DNA from: an uncultured Collinsella sp.
GTDB taxonomy: Bacteria; Actinomycetota; Coriobacteriia; Coriobacteriales; Coriobacteriaceae
DNA length: 6,842 nucleotides
Direction: 5' to 3'
NCBI GenBank assembly: GCA_902495155.1
Contig: CABUWD010000108.1
Location: 1 to 6,842 of the forward strand
This document shows positions 5,279 through 6,842 of this stretch, piece after piece (positions within the stretch are counted from its first letter, which is position 1; each line of letters starts with the position of its first letter). Under the pieces are notes generated by a model. It saw nothing but the letters and a program-made list of their open reading frames with translations, ran no database searches and was not told where the DNA came from. The translations under genes were made by a program, and so were the position numbers.

Positions 5279-6502
5279 ATGGGACGTTTTACCAATCCTC
5301 GCGATCTGTACTTTGGTGAGGGCGCTCGCCACGAGGTGAAGAACCTCAAGGGCAAGAAGGCCATCATCGTTTCTGGCGGCAGCTCTATGCGCCGCGGCGG
5401 GTTCCTGCAGGACGTTGAGGCCGACCTTAAGGAAGGCGGCTTCGAGGTCAAGCTGTTCGAGGGCGTCGAGTCCGATCCGTCCATCGAGACGGTCATGAAG
5501 GGCGCCGAGGCCATGCGCGAGTTCGAGCCCGACTGGATTATCGCCATCGGTGGCGGCTCGCCCATCGATGCCGCTAAGGCCATGTGGGTCTTCTACGAGT
5601 ATCCCGAGGAGTCCTTCGACAACATCATCCAGCCGTTCAGCTTCCCTGAGCTGCGTCAGAAGGCTCATTTCTGCGCCATCTCCTCTACCTCCGGCACCGC
5701 TACCGAGGTCACCGCGTTCTCCGTCATTACCGACTACGCCAAGGGCATCAAGTACCCGCTGGCCGACTTCAACATCACCCCTGATGTCGCCATCGTCGAC
5801 CCCGAGCTCACCTACACCATGCCCGCCAAGCTGTGCGCTCACACCGGCATGGATGCTCTGACCCACTGCATGGAGGCCTACGTTTCCACCTGCGCCTCTA
5901 TGTTCACCGACGCCAACGCTCTGCACGGCATCCGCGAGATCGTCGAGTGGCTGCCCAAGTCCTATGCTGGCGACCATGAGGCCCGTCAGCACATGCACGA
6001 GGCTCAGTGCATCGCCGGTATCGCCTTCTCCTCGGGCCTGCTCGGCATCGTTCACTCCATGGCTCACAAGACCGGTGCTGCCTTCGAGAACGGCCACATC
6101 ATCCACGGTGCCGCTAACGCCATGTACCTGGGCAAGGTCATCCAGTGGAACTCCAAGGATCCCCGTGCTGCCGAGCGTTACGCTTACGTGGCCAAGGAGA
6201 TCCTGCACCTTCCCGGCGAGACCAACGAGGAGCTCATCGCTGCACTCGTCCAGAAGATTCGCGATCTCAACGACCAGCTCAACATTCCGCAGTCCATCAA
6301 GGATTACGCGAATGGTGGCGTGAAGGTCGACGCCGAGAACCCGCAGATGGTTTCCGAGGAGGAGTTCCTCGCCAAGCTGCCCGAGATTGCCGCGAACGCC
6401 GAGCAGGACGCCTGCACGCCCGAGAACCCGCGTGAGACCAAGGCTGCCGACTTCGAGAAGATCCTCAAGGCCTGCTACTACGACACCGACATCGATTTCT
6501 AA
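5279..6502 (+). CDS. Iron-containing alcohol dehydrogenase, NAD(P)-dependent butanol dehydrogenase type
   Basis: A 407-residue cytosolic group III alcohol dehydrogenase that interconverts aldehydes and primary alcohols, usually reducing aldehydes to re-oxidise NAD(P)H in fermentation. The N-terminal nucleotide-binding half shows DLYFGEGA (9-16) and GGGSPIDAAKAM (91-102). The C-terminal metal-binding half shows SSTSGTATEVTAFSVI (135-150), MDALTH (191-196), HSMAHKTGA (259-267) and HGAANA (276-281). Metal ligands by homology are D192, H196, H259 and H276. The ending YYDTDIDF and the overall pattern match clostridial butanol dehydrogenases, whose length (about 390 residues) is similar. SGGSSMRR after the first strand lacks the acidic residue expected for NAD preference, so NADP(H) is possible. 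A three-residue insertion separates the last two ligands. Codons are strongly biased (lysine almost always AAG, C-ending codons preferred), suggesting high expression. The exact substrate cannot be told. Confidence 0.93.
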   Translation: MGRFTNPRDLYFGEGARHEVKNLKGKKAIIVSGGSSMRRGGFLQDVEADLKEGGFEVKLFEGVESDPSIETVMKGAEAMREFEPDWIIAIGGGSPIDAAKAMWVFYEYPEESFDNIIQPFSFPELRQKAHFCAISSTSGTATEVTAFSVITDYAKGIKYPLADFNITPDVAIVDPELTYTMPAKLCAHTGMDALTHCMEAYVSTCASMFTDANALHGIREIVEWLPKSYAGDHEARQHMHEAQCIAGIAFSSGLLGIVHSMAHKTGAAFENGHIIHGAANAMYLGKVIQWNSKDPRAAERYAYVAKEILHLPGETNEELIAALVQKIRDLNDQLNIPQSIKDYANGGVKVDAENPQMVSEEEFLAKLPEIAANAEQDACTPENPRETKAADFEKILKACYYDTDIDF

Positions 6503-6523
6503 TCGACTCTTGTTATCGTAACG

Positions 6524-6564
6524 AGGGGCTCCGCACGTATCTGTACGGAGCCCCTTTCTTTTTT
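6524..6564 (+). terminator. Strong rho-independent terminator after the alcohol dehydrogenase
   Basis: AGGGGCTCCG (6524-6533) pairs perfectly over 10 bp with CGGAGCCCCT (6546-6555) around a 12-base loop. A T-rich tract (TTTCTTTTTT) follows. It begins 21 bases after the stop codon. Confidence 0.92.
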
Positions 6565-6585
6565 CTTTTAGAGAATGGGATAGTT

Positions 6586-6842
6586 ATGGCTGCAATTTTC
6601 AATAGCCCCAGCAAGTACATCCAGGGTCCGGACGAGCTGGCCAAGCTCGGCTCCTATGTCGAGCCGCTCGGCGCTAAGGCCCTCGTCATCGTGACGCCTT
6701 CGGGCAAGAAGCGCGTCGGTGCCAAGATCGAGGGCGGCTTTGCCGAGGCTAAGGCCGAGCTGCTGTTTGAGGATTTTAACGGCGAGTGCTCCAAGGGCGA
6801 GGTCGATCGCCTGGTTGCGCTCGCTCGCGACAACGGTTGCGA
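6586..6842 (+). CDS. gldA: Glycerol dehydrogenase, N-terminal part (cut by window end)
   Basis: Eighty-five codons are visible before the window ends; the family is about 365 residues. GldA oxidises glycerol to dihydroxyacetone with NAD+, or works in reverse. The start MAAIFNSPSKYIQGPDELAK matches the family opening (SP.KYIQG), and FNGECSKGEVDRL (64-76) matches the GldA signature FGGECS..EIDRL. The GGGS nucleotide-binding loop and the metal-ligand residues lie beyond the window and cannot be checked. The ATG has only a weak ribosome site. It starts 21 bases after the T-tract of the preceding terminator, leaving little room for a promoter of its own. Codon use is like that of the neighbouring alcohol dehydrogenase. 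A dihydroxyacetone kinase might follow, but this is a guess. Confidence 0.88.
   Translation, partial: MAAIFNSPSKYIQGPDELAKLGSYVEPLGAKALVIVTPSGKKRVGAKIEGGFAEAKAELLFEDFNGECSKGEVDRLVALARDNGC

Noticed and set aside
5072..6208. A 378-codon minus-strand open frame opposite the iron alcohol dehydrogenase
   Set aside because: It is antisense to a clearly recognisable enzyme, with G/V/L/D-rich shadow composition and no known motif.

Overview
The window is about 60% G+C. It looks like a chromosomal piece of a Gram-positive, anaerobic, fermentative actinobacterium. My best guess is a gut Coriobacteriia member such as Collinsella. This rests on G+C, codon use, a lipid II amidation enzyme (Gram-positive wall) and oxygen-sensitive-type iron alcohol and glycerol dehydrogenases. 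It is an inference, not a database match.

Layout, left to right. Positions 20-139 hold a minus-strand tRNA-Glu(UUC) with an extended -10 promoter and a rho-independent terminator. Positions 140-438 contain no gene but a nested repeat patch. Two inverted-repeat units recur with an 80-bp period, flanked by two copies of a CCACCACA motif. The right-hand copy forms the hairpin that probably terminates the next operon. Positions 439-4778 hold a minus-strand operon read from right to left: two adjacent, mutually paralogous TPR-like proteins of unknown role, overlapping by one base (TAATG), then after 45 bp a 724-codon protein. That protein is a single-chain fusion of MurT (Mur-ligase-like) and GatD (glutamine amidotransferase), the two halves of the lipid II D-Glu amidating enzyme.

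Positions 4779-5278 are a 500-bp divergent intergenic region without a convincing gene. It is full of short dyads and repeats: ACGGTGC motifs, two AAACGTTT palindromes, and two hairpins in the probable leader of the next gene. Positions 5279-6502 on the plus strand hold an iron-containing alcohol dehydrogenase of the clostridial butanol dehydrogenase type, with strongly biased codons. A strong terminator follows (6524-6564). Then, from 6586 and cut by the window edge, comes the N-terminal part of glycerol dehydrogenase GldA.

The left half therefore concerns peptidoglycan precursor amidation plus unknown TPR partners. The right half concerns alcohol and glycerol redox metabolism. The most notable items are the MurT-GatD fusion, the paralogous TPR pair co-transcribed with it, and the 80-bp-period inverted repeats next to the tRNA.
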